From an uncultured Parasphingopyxis sp. (GTDB lineage: Bacteria > Pseudomonadota > Alphaproteobacteria > Sphingomonadales > Sphingomonadaceae): a DNA stretch of 64,000 nt. The translations under genes were made by a program, and so were the position numbers. Shown here in pieces: positions 17,147 to 26,470 of this stretch (position 1 is the first letter of the stretch; each line of letters starts with the position of its first letter). Where the stretch lies: assembly GCA_947259005.1 (NCBI GenBank), contig CAMYKP010000006.1:806001-870000 (forward strand). Reading direction: 5' to 3'. The notes under the pieces were generated by a model that had not been told where the DNA came from, made no database searches, and was given only the letters and a program-made list of their open reading frames with translations.

Positions 17147-17878
17147 ATGGCAACGATCGCGATTTACAGCATGAAGGGCGGGGTCGGAAAGACGACGCTG
17201 GCGGTGAACCTTGCATGGTGCGCGGCCATGCTCTCATCGCGCCGTACACTGCTCTGGGACCTCGACCAGCAGGCGGCCGCGACCTTCCTCATGCAGGACG
17301 GCAAAAAACCCAAACGTCGCGCCGAAGGGGTCTATGATCAGGAAATCAAACCGCGCAAACTGATCCGGCCCACCAGCATCGAACGGCTGGACCTTCTCGC
17401 CGCCGATCATTCCCTGCGAGAGTTGGACCGGATGTTTTTCTCATTCGGCAAGAAAAAGCGGCTCGCCAAAATCATCGATTCCGTTTCGCGCGACTATGAC
17501 CGGATCATTCTCGATTGCCCGCCCGGCCTTTCTGAAACCAGTGACCAGATATTGCGCGCAGCGGATCTTGTGCTCGTGCCCGTCATCCCTTCCCCGCTTT
17601 CGCAACGGGCCTTTGAAACGGTCGTCGGTCATATTGAGCGAAACCATAAAGGGCGTACCGCGATCCTGCCGGTTCACACCATGGTCGATCGCCGCCGGAC
17701 GCTGCATCGCAATGCACTGGACGACAAGAAGCGCTGGCCCGTTATCCCCTATGCGAGCGCCATCGAACAAATGGGTAGCCGGCGGGCGCCGGTCGGCGCC
17801 TTCGCGCTGCACTCTCCCGCCGGTCAGGCATTCGCCAAATTGTGGCGCGGCGTCGAACGCAAAATCGCGAAACTCTGA
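17147..17878 (+). CDS. Orphan ParA-family ATPase
   Basis: The protein has 243 residues with the deviant Walker A KGGVGKTT at 10-17, a Walker A' aspartate in LLWDLDQQA, and the Walker B-like ILDCPPG. Such MinD/ParA ATPases position chromosomes, plasmids or protein complexes. There is no parB next to it, so it is not the chromosome segregation pair; cargo or polar localisation is possible. It is followed at 55 nt by aat. The start is at ATG 17147, preceded by the CCAACCC of a weak ribosome site. Confidence 0.85.
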   Translation: MATIAIYSMKGGVGKTTLAVNLAWCAAMLSSRRTLLWDLDQQAAATFLMQDGKKPKRRAEGVYDQEIKPRKLIRPTSIERLDLLAADHSLRELDRMFFSFGKKKRLAKIIDSVSRDYDRIILDCPPGLSETSDQILRAADLVLVPVIPSPLSQRAFETVVGHIERNHKGRTAILPVHTMVDRRRTLHRNALDDKKRWPVIPYASAIEQMGSRRAPVGAFALHSPAGQAFAKLWRGVERKIAKL

Positions 17879-17933
17879 CCTGTGCGGCGTTTCCGCCGAT
17901 GACGGGCGGCCCGCGCTACGCTATCATGACCGG

Positions 17934-18653
17934 GTGGACTTGCTTGATCCGAACATGCTGCTGCGCGCCTATGCTGTCGGCGTCTTTCCCATGGCAGACA
18001 GCCGGGATGCCGACGAAGTTTTCTGGGTCGAGCCGAAAATGCGCGCAATCCTGCCGCTCGACGGTTTCCAGGTTTCCCGTTCGCTCGCCAAGACGATAAA
18101 ATCCGACAGGTTTCGCGTAACCATTGATGCGGCGTTCGGGCAGGTCGTGAAGGCCTGCGCAGAAGCAAGCCCCGACCGGCCCGATACCTGGATCAACCCT
18201 GCTATCGAACGCGCCTATGGCGAACTTCATCGCCGTCATCATGCCCATTCAATCGAATGCTGGCAGGATGGAAAACTGGTCGGAGGACTTTACGGCGTGC
18301 GGCTCGGCCGCGCCTTTTTCGGGGAGAGCATGTTCAGCCGCGTGTCGAACGCCTCGAAGGTTGCATTGGCGCATCTGGTGGCGCGGATGAAAAGCGGCGG
18401 ATTCGCCTTGCTCGATTGCCAGTTCATGACCGATCATCTCGCCTCGCTCGGCGCGATCGAAGTCTCCAAGGACGATTACGCCTCGTTGCTGGACGCGGCG
18501 CTGTCTTCAACCGGGCTGGCGGGAGCAGGCTCGGTCGACTCGTGTTCCGGGGCCGACCTTTCCGCGCTTGAGCGACTATTTCCCGACGATGTGGACGAGG
18601 ACGGCGCATTGTCGGGATATGTCATTTCGCAGGCCTTGGGCCAGACATCGTAA
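17934..18653 (+). CDS. aat: Leucyl/phenylalanyl-tRNA-protein transferase
   Basis: The protein has 239 residues. It adds Leu or Phe to N-terminal Arg/Lys of proteins, marking them for ClpAP (N-end rule). Family motifs are [49 protein letters not shown], and [17 protein letters not shown], then LLDCQF. The frame is open far upstream, but the GTG at 17934 gives the expected N-terminus ([12 protein letters not shown]). Its last 178 nt lie antisense to the DUF2155 gene. Confidence 0.93.
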   Translation: MDLLDPNMLLRAYAVGVFPMADSRDADEVFWVEPKMRAILPLDGFQVSRSLAKTIKSDRFRVTIDAAFGQVVKACAEASPDRPDTWINPAIERAYGELHRRHHAHSIECWQDGKLVGGLYGVRLGRAFFGESMFSRVSNASKVALAHLVARMKSGGFALLDCQFMTDHLASLGAIEVSKDDYASLLDAALSSTGLAGAGSVDSCSGADLSALERLFPDDVDEDGALSGYVISQALGQTS

Positions 18654-19135
18654 AGCCTGTGCTCAATCACATTGAGCGACGGACGTTCCTTGAACAGCCA
18701 GCCTGAAAAGACCCGCTCCCAGCTTTCTTCCTCGCCGCCACGGGCCGGTTGCCGGACGAAGAGCTGGACGAACGCACCGGTCAGCCTTTGCGGCTCCCAT
18801 GGTGCGGTTTCTTCACAGGCGCGCAGTCGGATCAGGACATCGCCGACCCTTGTTGATTCTCCGGGGCTCAGCCGGATTTCACGCGACAGGCCATTGCGCT
18901 TGTTGAGCAGCCCGAGCACCGCGACACGCTCCGCCATCGGCGTAACGCCTGTGAGATCGGCAGGCAGATCACCGATTTCTTCAATATCGTCGATATTGAG
19001 CGTTTCGTCATCGCCCTGGCCGCTGCGATTCTGATCGAGTGTCAGTTCCGCCGCAGGTGCGACTTCATCAGCGTCCTCCGACGACCCGCAGGCGGCAAGC
19101 ACGATCAAGGCCGATGCCGCGACCCAACGGATCAT
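18476..19135 (-). CDS. DUF2155 lipoprotein
   Basis: The protein has 219 residues. A lipoprotein signal ends at LIVLAAC (Cys16). The DUF2155 core, about residues 75-170, includes [15 protein letters not shown], and [27 protein letters not shown]. The last ~50 residues are Ser/Pro/Glu-rich and low complexity, and are encoded opposite the end of aat. DUF2155 proteins are alphaproteobacterial envelope proteins of unknown function. It begins inside the mlaD stop (ATGA overlap), so NDUFA12, mlaD and this gene form one operon. Confidence 0.88.
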   Translation of the reverse strand: MIRWVAASALIVLAACGSSEDADEVAPAAELTLDQNRSGQGDDETLNIDDIEEIGDLPADLTGVTPMAERVAVLGLLNKRNGLSREIRLSPGESTRVGDVLIRLRACEETAPWEPQRLTGAFVQLFVRQPARGGEEESWERVFSGWLFKERPSLNVIEHRLYDVWPKACEMTYPDNAPSSSTSSGNSRSSAERSAPEHESTEPAPASPVEDSAASSNEA

Positions 19136-19665
19136 GGAATCATTTCCCCGTCTTCGGTGCCGAAATCGTCGCTCATCGTGTCGCCCATGCCATCCGAGCT
19201 ACCGCCCGAATCGTTGATCATCGAGCCGATCAGCCCGGTCATGTCGATCGCGCCCTGCGTATCAAGGATCACATCGTCCTCGACAAAGGGATCCGATGAG
19301 CCACCTGGTAAAAGGGCAATGAAGCTGCCGCCCAGAAGGCCTTCGCTGGTGATTGCGGCGCTGCTGTCATTGGGGAGATTTGCGCCTGGGTCGATCGCCA
19401 TTCGCACCTCGGCCTGAAAATCATCGGGGTTGAGCCGAACCGCCGTCACCTCGCCAATGGAAAGCCCGGCGACGCGAACATCGGTACCGACATCGATACC
19501 GCTGACATTGGGAAAATAGGCCGTGACTTCTATGGCATGGCTGCCGGCTCCACTCGCCGTACGGCCGAGAAAAGTGAAGACCAGAAAAACCGCCGCAATA
19601 ACGACGGCAAGCCCGACCAGCGCTTCGAGCAGATGGTTACGAACGGCGCTCAACTTGGGCTCCAT
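19132..19665 (-). CDS. MlaD/MCE-domain protein
   Basis: The protein has 177 residues: a short cytoplasmic start, one membrane helix (about 14-34), and one MCE domain with VSGIDVGTDVRVAGLSIGEV and the SEGLLGGSFI loop. MlaD proteins form hexameric rings that carry phospholipids between inner and outer membranes, with MlaE and MlaF. Those partners are absent here, so they must be elsewhere, or this is a second MCE protein. It overlaps the NDUFA12 gene by 16 nt and the DUF2155 gene by 4 nt. Confidence 0.88.
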   Translation of the reverse strand: MEPKLSAVRNHLLEALVGLAVVIAAVFLVFTFLGRTASGAGSHAIEVTAYFPNVSGIDVGTDVRVAGLSIGEVTAVRLNPDDFQAEVRMAIDPGANLPNDSSAAITSEGLLGGSFIALLPGGSSDPFVEDDVILDTQGAIDMTGLIGSMINDSGGSSDGMGDTMSDDFGTEDGEMIP

Positions 19666-20039
19666 GCCTCATAATCGCCGCTCGCTCGCGCCCGATCACG
19701 ATTCGAATCCAGCGCGCCGGCAGGATGATAGGCAGCGCCCGTCCCGGTCAGGTTGGCCGTATAGGGTGCTTCCCAGGCACGCGCCGGAGGCAGGCTCTGG
19801 TCAGGCACGTCTTCAACCGTCTGATGAAGCCAGCCATGCCATTCGGCGGGCACGTTGCTCGCATCATTGGGTTTGCCGCTCGCATAGATGACCCAGCGTC
19901 TGCGCGGGCCCTTCTTGCTTTCATAATAGCGATTGCCGGCGGCGTCTTCGGCAACGAAGCGGCCCTTGCGCAGCGAATGCCACGCGGTGCCGATTGTCGC
20001 TCCGTCCCACCAGATGAAGATGTTTTTAAAAAGTCCCAT
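19650..20039 (-). CDS. NDUFA12-family NADH:ubiquinone oxidoreductase accessory subunit
   Basis: The protein has 129 residues with the family signature: a WW/DGATIGTAWHSLRKGRFVAEDAAGNRYYE opening (motif WDGATIGT), RRRWVIY, and PAEWHGWLHQ. This supernumerary complex I subunit is shared by alphaproteobacteria and mitochondria (B17.2 in mammals). The nuo operon itself is not nearby. It heads a three-gene operon with mlaD and the DUF2155 gene. Confidence 0.93.
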   Translation of the reverse strand: MGLFKNIFIWWDGATIGTAWHSLRKGRFVAEDAAGNRYYESKKGPRRRWVIYASGKPNDASNVPAEWHGWLHQTVEDVPDQSLPPARAWEAPYTANLTGTGAAYHPAGALDSNRDRARASGDYEAWSPS

Positions 20040-20102
20040 AGCGATTGGCGTTTAGCGTCTCTTCTGCGGCACGCCAACTGTTCTTGCGCCGAATGCGGTC
20101 TC

Positions 20103-20639
20103 TTATTCCGGCAAGGCCGGGCCGTCAGGCCAGCTCACATGATCGCCCGCAGCAATCCCCAGCTCTGCACTGCGCCCTCCATCAATCTCCAGCACGGCAA
20201 TAACGGGTTCGGTCGAATAATAGGAATCCAGCGAATATGGCACCGTCTCTGCGGCGATATTGGTGATCACGCCGTCGGACCGGATAAAGATCATATCGAG
20301 CGGGATCAGCGTGTTGCGCATCCAGAAGCTCGCCAACCGGGGAAAATCGAAGGGAAAGATCATCCCGCCATTTTCGGGAAGCGATTCGCGGAACATCAGT
20401 CCGCGTCTCTGCTCTTCGGGCGTGATCGCCGTCTCGACGTCGAAAAGGCGGTCTCCGGCTGCGGTGCGCACCGTCACGGATATGGTTTCCGCAGTCGACT
20501 GTTGATCCGCTTGCTGTTCCGCCCCGGCTTCTTCCACCGTGGCAGGCGGATCGGCGGGTAGCTGAGTTTCGGCCCGGCATCCCAGAAGCGCCAGCACGGG
20601 TAACGCACATAGGAATGCGCAAGAGGATATTTTGGTCAT
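20103..20639 (-). CDS. DUF192 lipoprotein
   Basis: The protein has 178 residues. A lipoprotein signal ends at ALLGC (Cys21). A Gln/Ala-rich linker is followed by the DUF192 domain: ETAITPEEQRRGLMFRES, MIFPFDFP, FWMRNTLIPLDMIFI, and VLEIDGG near the end. DUF192 proteins are small beta-barrel envelope proteins of unknown role. It lies 6 nt downstream of the double cold-shock gene on the same strand, so the two may be cotranscribed. Confidence 0.9.
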   Translation of the reverse strand: MTKISSCAFLCALPVLALLGCRAETQLPADPPATVEEAGAEQQADQQSTAETISVTVRTAAGDRLFDVETAITPEEQRRGLMFRESLPENGGMIFPFDFPRLASFWMRNTLIPLDMIFIRSDGVITNIAAETVPYSLDSYYSTEPVIAVLEIDGGRSAELGIAAGDHVSWPDGPALPE

Positions 20640-20645
20640 GCGTTG

Positions 20646-21239
20646 CTATTCGCAATGCTGGAGCGTCACGGCAAGCGGTCCTTTGTCGCCATCGGCAATC
20701 CGCGCCTGCAGCTGGTCACCGGTATCGATCTCGCCAAGCCCTGAACGCCGCACCACTTCCATATGGACGAATACGTCACGTCCCTCGCCCTCCCGGACAA
20801 GAAAACCATAACCTTTCAGGCGGTTGAACCACTTAACTGTCACCGGCTCGAAATCTCCGGCGGCCTCTACCAGCGCATCATGCTCATGCCTGTAATCACC
20901 GGAATTCTGGTCCGAATACTCTTCGCAGCCTTCGAGATCGATCGACAGAATTTCGGTTGCCTGCCGGCCGCGGTCTCGTTCGGCAAAGACGCACTCCAGG
21001 CGCGCTCCCTCCGGCAATGTGCGTCGGCCATGATCGCGCAGGATGGAGAAATGGATCAGGATGTCGCCATCGCCGTCATCGGACACGAGAAATCCATAGC
21101 CGCGCGTGCCATCGAACCATTTGACGATTCCCGAGGCACGTGACAGCGCTTCCCCCAACGAGCCTTCCTCGTCGGCTGCATCAAGCGCTGCCTCCTCTGG
21201 CGCAGCCTGCAAAGCCGCTGCGTTCCCTTCCGATGTCAT
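20646..21239 (-). CDS. Double cold-shock-domain protein
   Basis: The protein has 197 residues. An acidic Ala/Glu-rich leader (1-35) is followed by two complete cold-shock domains. The first has [16 protein letters not shown] then ILIHFS; the second has [16 protein letters not shown] then VFVHME. Both keep the RNP1 and RNP2 aromatic residues needed to bind single-stranded RNA or DNA. Two-domain proteins of this sort occur in alphaproteobacteria and act as stress-phase RNA chaperones. I chose the ATG at 21239 because GGGGA lies 6 nt upstream. Confidence 0.9.
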   Translation of the reverse strand: MTSEGNAAALQAAPEEAALDAADEEGSLGEALSRASGIVKWFDGTRGYGFLVSDDGDGDILIHFSILRDHGRRTLPEGARLECVFAERDRGRQATEILSIDLEGCEEYSDQNSGDYRHEHDALVEAAGDFEPVTVKWFNRLKGYGFLVREGEGRDVFVHMEVVRRSGLGEIDTGDQLQARIADGDKGPLAVTLQHCE

Positions 21240-21311
21240 GCACCGTCCCCTGTTTGGGCAATTATCTAACACAAAATCCTGCGTTCGTGAAAGGGTGTAA
21301 GGAAGGAGGCG

Positions 21312-21845
21312 CTAGTCTTCCTGCTCGGGAATGTCGCCCGGCTCCCTATCGATGAATTTTCTCGCAAGCTCATAGGGATGGCCGGCACGGATCATGGCAG
21401 CGAGCGCCTTGCGCTTGCGATCCGGGTCCAGAGGTTCGGATGCATAAGGGCCGAATCGGCGCTTCCGCACGAAGGCTAGCGCCGCATTCCATGCCTGATC
21501 CGCAGCGATCTCCCTTGCCTCCGCGCCATCGGCTTCCTCGATACCGGCCGCATAAAGGGCCTGCTCGACGCGCCTTTCTCCATAACCACGCCGCCCGAGC
21601 GAAGCCGCGCGTGAACTGGCAAAGGCAGCGTCATCTATATAGCCGAGCTCGGCAAATTTCTCGGCAAGCGTCTCGACCGGAGGCGCGCTCTCCTCTGCCC
21701 ATCCCCGCTCCCGCAGTTTGCGCGCCAGATAGCTGCGGAGCTTGGCCCGCGTCGTGGCGTAGCGACCGACATAGAAGAGCGCGAGCTGCTCAAGGCTCTC
21801 TCCATCCAGCGGTGGACGGGGCTTTTTGCGGGTTTGACCAGTCAT
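21312..21845 (-). CDS. recX: RecX-family regulator of RecA
   Basis: The protein has 177 residues, all helical. It has FYVGRYATTRAKLRSYLARKL, then FAELGYIDDAAFASSRA, and FIRAGHPYELARK-like helix pairs typical of RecX three-helix repeats. RecX caps or inhibits RecA filaments. It is not next to recA. The start at 21845 is chosen over an ATG 18 nt upstream from the usual N-terminus; neither has a clear ribosome site. Confidence 0.8.
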   Translation of the reverse strand: MTGQTRKKPRPPLDGESLEQLALFYVGRYATTRAKLRSYLARKLRERGWAEESAPPVETLAEKFAELGYIDDAAFASSRAASLGRRGYGERRVEQALYAAGIEEADGAEAREIAADQAWNAALAFVRKRRFGPYASEPLDPDRKRKALAAMIRAGHPYELARKFIDREPGDIPEQED

Positions 21846-21997
21846 GCGCCATCTTTGTGCCATAGTGGAGCCGAATTTTGAACGCGGCTCATCGGCAATG
21901 CGTTCAGTCAGAACATTATCTATCGCGCCTATGGCATGGCGATTGTCGCAAAAAACAAAAAATATGATCGCGACAACGGGAGCAATTGAAGGAAATC

Positions 21998-23731
21998 ATG
22001 ACAGATTCTCTTGAACCGACACCGATTCATGACGAATTGCCCAGGCGTTTCGCCGATTTCGGAACCTTGGGTGAAGCGCTGGACTACGCCGCTACCGGCA
22101 AGCGCGGATTCAATTTCCACGATGCCCGTGGCAATCTTGTCCGCCCATATCCCTATGCCGAATTGCGCGAGGATTCGGTTGCCGCAGCCAAACGGCTGAT
22201 CGCATTCGGGATCAAGCCCGGCGACCGGGTTGCGCTAATCGCCGATACCGCGCCTGAGTTCTGCGCGTTTTTCTTCGGCGCAGTTTATGCCGGCGCGCTT
22301 CCCGTGCCGCTGCCCCTGCCAACATCCTTCGGCGGCAAGGAAGGCTATATTGAGCAGCTCGCTGTTCAGCTGCGGAGTTCCGAGCCAAAATTACTGATCT
22401 ATCCCTCCGAAATCGGGGAAATCTCCCAGGCCGCCGCCGAAGCCTGTTCGGTACCCGGCCAAGACTGGGAAAGTTTTGCCGAACGCGACGCACCGGATGT
22501 CGAATTTCCGCAGGCCGGTCAGGACGATGTCGCCTATCTCCAATATTCGAGCGGTTCGACCCGGTTCCCGCACGGCGTGATCATCAGCCACAAGGCGCTG
22601 CTCCACAATCTCGGCTCGCACGCCAACGGCATGCTCATCGGGGAAGAGGATCGCTGCATTTCCTGGCTGCCCTTCTATCACGATATGGGCCTGGTCGGAT
22701 GCATGCTCTCGATGGTCGCAAACCAGGTATCGACCGACTATCTCAAAACTGCAGATTTCGCCCGCCGCCCGCTTGCCTGGCTCGATCTGATCAGCCGCAA
22801 CCCCGGCACCTCGTGCAGCTACTCGCCGACTTTCGGCTATGATATCTGCGCGCGCCGGATCGGCAGCCAGTCCCATGTGGCCGACCGGTTCGACCTCTCC
22901 CGCTGGCGGCTGGCCGGTAACGGTGCGGACATGATCCGTCCCGATGTGATGCAGCATTTCACCGATGCCTTCGCCGATGCCGGCTTCGATCCGAAATGCT
23001 TCGTGCCGAGCTATGGCCTCGCCGAGGCGACGCTGGCGGTAACCCTGATGCCAGCGGGCGAAGGCATTGTCGTCGACCTGGTCGAGGAAAGTGAGCTTTC
23101 TGGCGTGCCGAGGGCCGATAATGACGAGCCGGTCCGCTATCGCGCCATCGTCAATTGCGGCAAGGCCGTGCGCGATACGACCATCGAAATCCGCGAGGAA
23201 GACGGCACGGTGATGGCCGACAAGGCGATCGGCCAGGTCTGGATCCAGGGGCCGGCGCTCATGGACGGCTATTTTCGCGATCAGGAAGCAACCGATGCGT
23301 GCCTTAAGGATGGGTGGCTCGACACCGGCGATATGGGATATCTGTCGGACGGTTATCTCTATGTGGTCGGCCGCGCCAAGGACATGATCATAATCAACGG
23401 CAAGAACCACTGGCCGCAAGATATTGAATGGGCAGTGGAACAGCTGCCCGGATTCAAGTCCGGGGACATTGCCGCATTTGCGATTACCGCTCCGGGCGGT
23501 GAGGAAACGCCAGCGGTCCTGGTGCAGTGCCGAACGTCGGACGTTAACGAACGCACAAGACTTCACGGCCTGATCCGCGACAAGGTGCGTGCGATCACGG
23601 GTATGAATTGTGTCATCGAACTGGTGCCGCCGCGAACCCTGCCGCTTACCAGCTCAGGCAAGCTCAGCCGCGCAAAAGCGCGCAATCTCTATCTTTCCGG
23701 CGAGATTCAGCCCTACGACATCGCTGCCTGA
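21998..23731 (+). CDS. Fatty acyl-AMP ligase
   Basis: The protein has 577 residues. The adenylation domain has the P-loop SSGSTRFPHG near 183, the FLPFYHDMGL-type motif (WLPFYHDMGL), SYGLAEATLAV, WLDTGDMGYLSDGYLYVVGRAKDMI, and the final SSGKLSRAKAR. The HDMGL motif and length place it in the fatty acyl-AMP ligase group, which passes activated acyl chains to a carrier protein instead of CoA. No polyketide synthase or carrier protein is adjacent. In the P-loop the usual Lys position holds His. The ATG at 21998 follows AAGGA at 5 nt. It is divergent from recX across about 150 bp. Confidence 0.88.
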   Translation: MTDSLEPTPIHDELPRRFADFGTLGEALDYAATGKRGFNFHDARGNLVRPYPYAELREDSVAAAKRLIAFGIKPGDRVALIADTAPEFCAFFFGAVYAGALPVPLPLPTSFGGKEGYIEQLAVQLRSSEPKLLIYPSEIGEISQAAAEACSVPGQDWESFAERDAPDVEFPQAGQDDVAYLQYSSGSTRFPHGVIISHKALLHNLGSHANGMLIGEEDRCISWLPFYHDMGLVGCMLSMVANQVSTDYLKTADFARRPLAWLDLISRNPGTSCSYSPTFGYDICARRIGSQSHVADRFDLSRWRLAGNGADMIRPDVMQHFTDAFADAGFDPKCFVPSYGLAEATLAVTLMPAGEGIVVDLVEESELSGVPRADNDEPVRYRAIVNCGKAVRDTTIEIREEDGTVMADKAIGQVWIQGPALMDGYFRDQEATDACLKDGWLDTGDMGYLSDGYLYVVGRAKDMIIINGKNHWPQDIEWAVEQLPGFKSGDIAAFAITAPGGEETPAVLVQCRTSDVNERTRLHGLIRDKVRAITGMNCVIELVPPRTLPLTSSGKLSRAKARNLYLSGEIQPYDIAA

Positions 23732-23754
23732 AGCACTGCTTCGCAAAACTGCGG

Positions 23755-23770
23755 TAAAATCGGCATTAAC
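23755..23770 (+). promoter_or_regulatory. Candidate CtrA-type site
   Basis: The sequence TAAA, 7 nt, then TTAAC is one mismatch from the TTAA-N7-TTAAC motif of the alphaproteobacterial cell-cycle regulator CtrA. It lies about 60 nt before the PAS-GGDEF-EAL gene. Motility and cyclic-di-GMP genes are common CtrA targets. It is a short match and could be chance. Confidence 0.25.
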
Positions 23771-23829
23771 CTTGCCGCTCCGGGTTTTGGAAAGGCTTTT
23801 GCCGCTATCCCTTGATCAGAGGGATGGCG

Positions 23830-26163
23830 ATGACAGCGATTGACACCAACCAGCTGGGCTGGCTGGAAATCTTGGGATTGCGAAAACCGCAAGGCGGCGA
23901 GTGGGAACGCGTGCGCTCGGCGCAGCTTCGCGAGTTGAGCAAGAACTCGCTGCTCCCGGTGGTCGCCGTGATCCTCGCGACACTTTCCTCGACATCGCTT
24001 TTCTGGGGCACGGTGCCCGCAGCGATCATGATTGCCTGGCTTTCCATTCTGGTGGTTGCAATAGTTTCCATTGCATCCGCACGCAGTGCCAACCTGCGAC
24101 GCACTGGCGGTGCACGACAACGTGACGTGATGCGCGCTGTCTCCAACTGTACGATCATTGGCTTGTTCTGGTCGATACCGCCTCTCTTCTTCGCGCAGTA
24201 TGGCAATATGGAGCAGATCATAACGATCTCCGCCTTCACCCTCGCACTGATGGGTGCGGCCGCCTTGATGCTCAACGTCGTGCCGCTGGCCGGAATCATG
24301 CTCAATGGCCTGATCGGAATCAGCCTGAGCATCATGCTGTACCGGTTCGGACTGACACTGCTTTCCGGACTGACATTCTCCTACGCAATCTGCCTGACAT
24401 TCACGATGCTGGTGAACGGCCGGGCCGCAATCACCAGGTTACGCAATGATATTGCACTTGCCGAGCAGCGCGAAGTTGTGAACCTGATGCTTCGGCAGGA
24501 AGATACGGGTGAAAGCGACTGGCTGTGGCAAATCGATGCCCGCAAATGCATCGTCGAACCTTCTCCGCGCTTCGCCGCCGCCACATCTATCGATGTTGCA
24601 GATCTGGAAGGTATGCCGTTGCTGGATATCCTTGCAGGACCGAACTGGCGTGAAAAGAAGCTCGGTGAAGAAATCTGCGAGCTGCTGAGAAAAATGCAGG
24701 CTGGCCGGACGTTCAGCGATTTTCTCGTGCCTGTTACCCTGGGCGATAATGAGCGCTGGTGGAAAATTTCGGGCGCTCCGAGGCTAAGCCCAAACCGACA
24801 CATCATGGGCTATCGCGGTGTTATCGCGGATGTCACCGATCGCGAGGCGATTGAGCGTCGTATCCACCATATGGCGCATTTCGATGCGCTGACGGGCCTG
24901 CCCAATCGCACCTATTCGAACGAACTGCTCCGAAAGCGTATCGCCACGGCTTCGGCTGAAAATCGCTATTGCGCATTTCTCATGATCGATCTCGACCGGT
25001 TCAAGGCCGTCAATGATACGTCCGGGCATCCGGTCGGCGACAAATTGCTGGCGCAGGTTGCCGAGCGCCTGAATGCATTGTGCCAAGCCGATGACAAATG
25101 CGGTCGGCTCGGAGGCGACGAATTCGCGATGATCATCGCAGACAGCCAGTCTTCGGAAGGCCTCGACCGACGCGCCCGCGAAATCATCATGAGCCTTTCC
25201 GCTCCCTATACCGTCGATGGCCAGATACTGCATATCGGGGCAAGCGTCGGGTCCGCCATCTATCCGAAAGACGGCGGATCGGTCTCCTCGCTGCTCCGCA
25301 AGGCCGATCTGGCGCTCTACCGCGCCAAGGGCAGCGGCCGTGGCACCCATTATCCTTATGAACCGGCCCTGCTCCAGAAAGCCGAAGAGCGCCGCGCGAT
25401 CGAAACTGCGCTACGCGAAGCATTGGAAAAGGGAGAGCTGCATCTCGTTTACCAGCCGGTCATCACACTGGCGACGGGTGAGACCGCGGGATTCGAAGCC
25501 TTGTTGCGCTGGACCCATCCCGAACTTGGCGACGTGCCTCCCGACAAGTTTCTCCCGATAGCCGAGGAAACCCGGCTCATCGATCCGATTGGAGAATGGG
25601 TGTTTCGCGAAGCCTGCAACGAGGCGGCGACCTGGCCGGAACAGTATCGCCTGGCGATCAACCTTTCATCCGGGCAGCTGCGCAATCCGCGATTGAGCAC
25701 GGCGGTTATCTCTGCGCTTTCGCGATCGGGCATCTCGCCGAACCGCCTCGAGCTGGAAACCACCGAGGCTATTTTGAACAATGACAGCGATCAGGCGGTC
25801 AAGACGTTTGAACAATTGCGCGGTCTCGGCGTAACCATGGCGCTCGATGATTTCGGGACCGGTTATTCGACGCTGGGTTTCATCGGGCGCATGAATTTCA
25901 ACTCGATCAAGATCGACAAGCGCTTTATTCGCGATGCGCAAAGCGGATCCAAATCGAGCATCGCCATCATCCGTGCCGTCATCGCCATGGCAGACAGCCT
26001 CGGCGTTGCAACGATCGCCGAGGGCATCGAAAACAATGCGCAATATGCAATCGCCGAACGCTTGGGCTGTTCGCAGGTGCAGGGTTATTTCCTCGATCGC
26101 CCGATGAACGCCGACTCCGTTCAATCCCGGATCGGCAATACCGACGGACAAGCCGTCGCCTGA
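23830..26163 (+). CDS. Membrane PAS-GGDEF-EAL cyclic-di-GMP protein
   Basis: The protein has 777 residues. About six membrane helices lie between residues 40 and 195, then a PAS-like domain (about 220-340), GGDEF (428-432) and an EAL domain starting at E556 (EALLRW). The EAL domain keeps NLSS, ETTEA, DDFGTGYST, IKIDK and EGIEN, so phosphodiesterase activity is likely. The GGDEF motif is intact, but the RxxD inhibitory site is QADD, so product feedback may be lost. The ATG at 23830 is chosen because AGAGGG lies 6 nt upstream. It probably senses an envelope or membrane signal. Confidence 0.93.
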   Translation: MTAIDTNQLGWLEILGLRKPQGGEWERVRSAQLRELSKNSLLPVVAVILATLSSTSLFWGTVPAAIMIAWLSILVVAIVSIASARSANLRRTGGARQRDVMRAVSNCTIIGLFWSIPPLFFAQYGNMEQIITISAFTLALMGAAALMLNVVPLAGIMLNGLIGISLSIMLYRFGLTLLSGLTFSYAICLTFTMLVNGRAAITRLRNDIALAEQREVVNLMLRQEDTGESDWLWQIDARKCIVEPSPRFAAATSIDVADLEGMPLLDILAGPNWREKKLGEEICELLRKMQAGRTFSDFLVPVTLGDNERWWKISGAPRLSPNRHIMGYRGVIADVTDREAIERRIHHMAHFDALTGLPNRTYSNELLRKRIATASAENRYCAFLMIDLDRFKAVNDTSGHPVGDKLLAQVAERLNALCQADDKCGRLGGDEFAMIIADSQSSEGLDRRAREIIMSLSAPYTVDGQILHIGASVGSAIYPKDGGSVSSLLRKADLALYRAKGSGRGTHYPYEPALLQKAEERRAIETALREALEKGELHLVYQPVITLATGETAGFEALLRWTHPELGDVPPDKFLPIAEETRLIDPIGEWVFREACNEAATWPEQYRLAINLSSGQLRNPRLSTAVISALSRSGISPNRLELETTEAILNNDSDQAVKTFEQLRGLGVTMALDDFGTGYSTLGFIGRMNFNSIKIDKRFIRDAQSGSKSSIAIIRAVIAMADSLGVATIAEGIENNAQYAIAERLGCSQVQGYFLDRPMNADSVQSRIGNTDGQAVA

Positions 26164-26248
26164 TCATGGTGCCCGGGGTGATCCCGCTTGCGACAATATC
26201 CTTGCATCCCCCTTCCCGCCCCGTTAAACGCGCGCATCTCGGACTCGG

Positions 26249-26324
26249 AGGAGTGTAGCTCAGTTGGTAGAGCATCGGTCTCCAAAACCGAGGGTCGTGG
26301 GTTCGAGCCCCTCCGCTCCTGCCA
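26249..26324 (+). tRNA. tRNA-Trp (anticodon CCA)
   Basis: The cloverleaf spans 76 nt. The acceptor AGGAGTG pairs with CGCTCCT (one G-T pair), and a discriminator G and encoded CCA follow. The D arm is TAGCTCAGTTGGTAGAGCA; the anticodon loop CTCCAAA has CCA at 26282-26284; the T arm has GTTCGAG. It sits just ahead of secE-nusG, the usual bacterial position of tRNA-Trp. Confidence 0.98.
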
Positions 26325-26470
26325 TCCGGTCTTCAATTGGTCCGGCAGGCATGCCTTGTAATGGCAGCTTGCGGGTCCGAGATAGAGTTTAACACTCATG
26401 CCAATGTCGGCCGACAAGGCCGATGGCGGCGTGTGTGCGTTTTTGGTTTTGAATAAGGTGAATGGGAACC

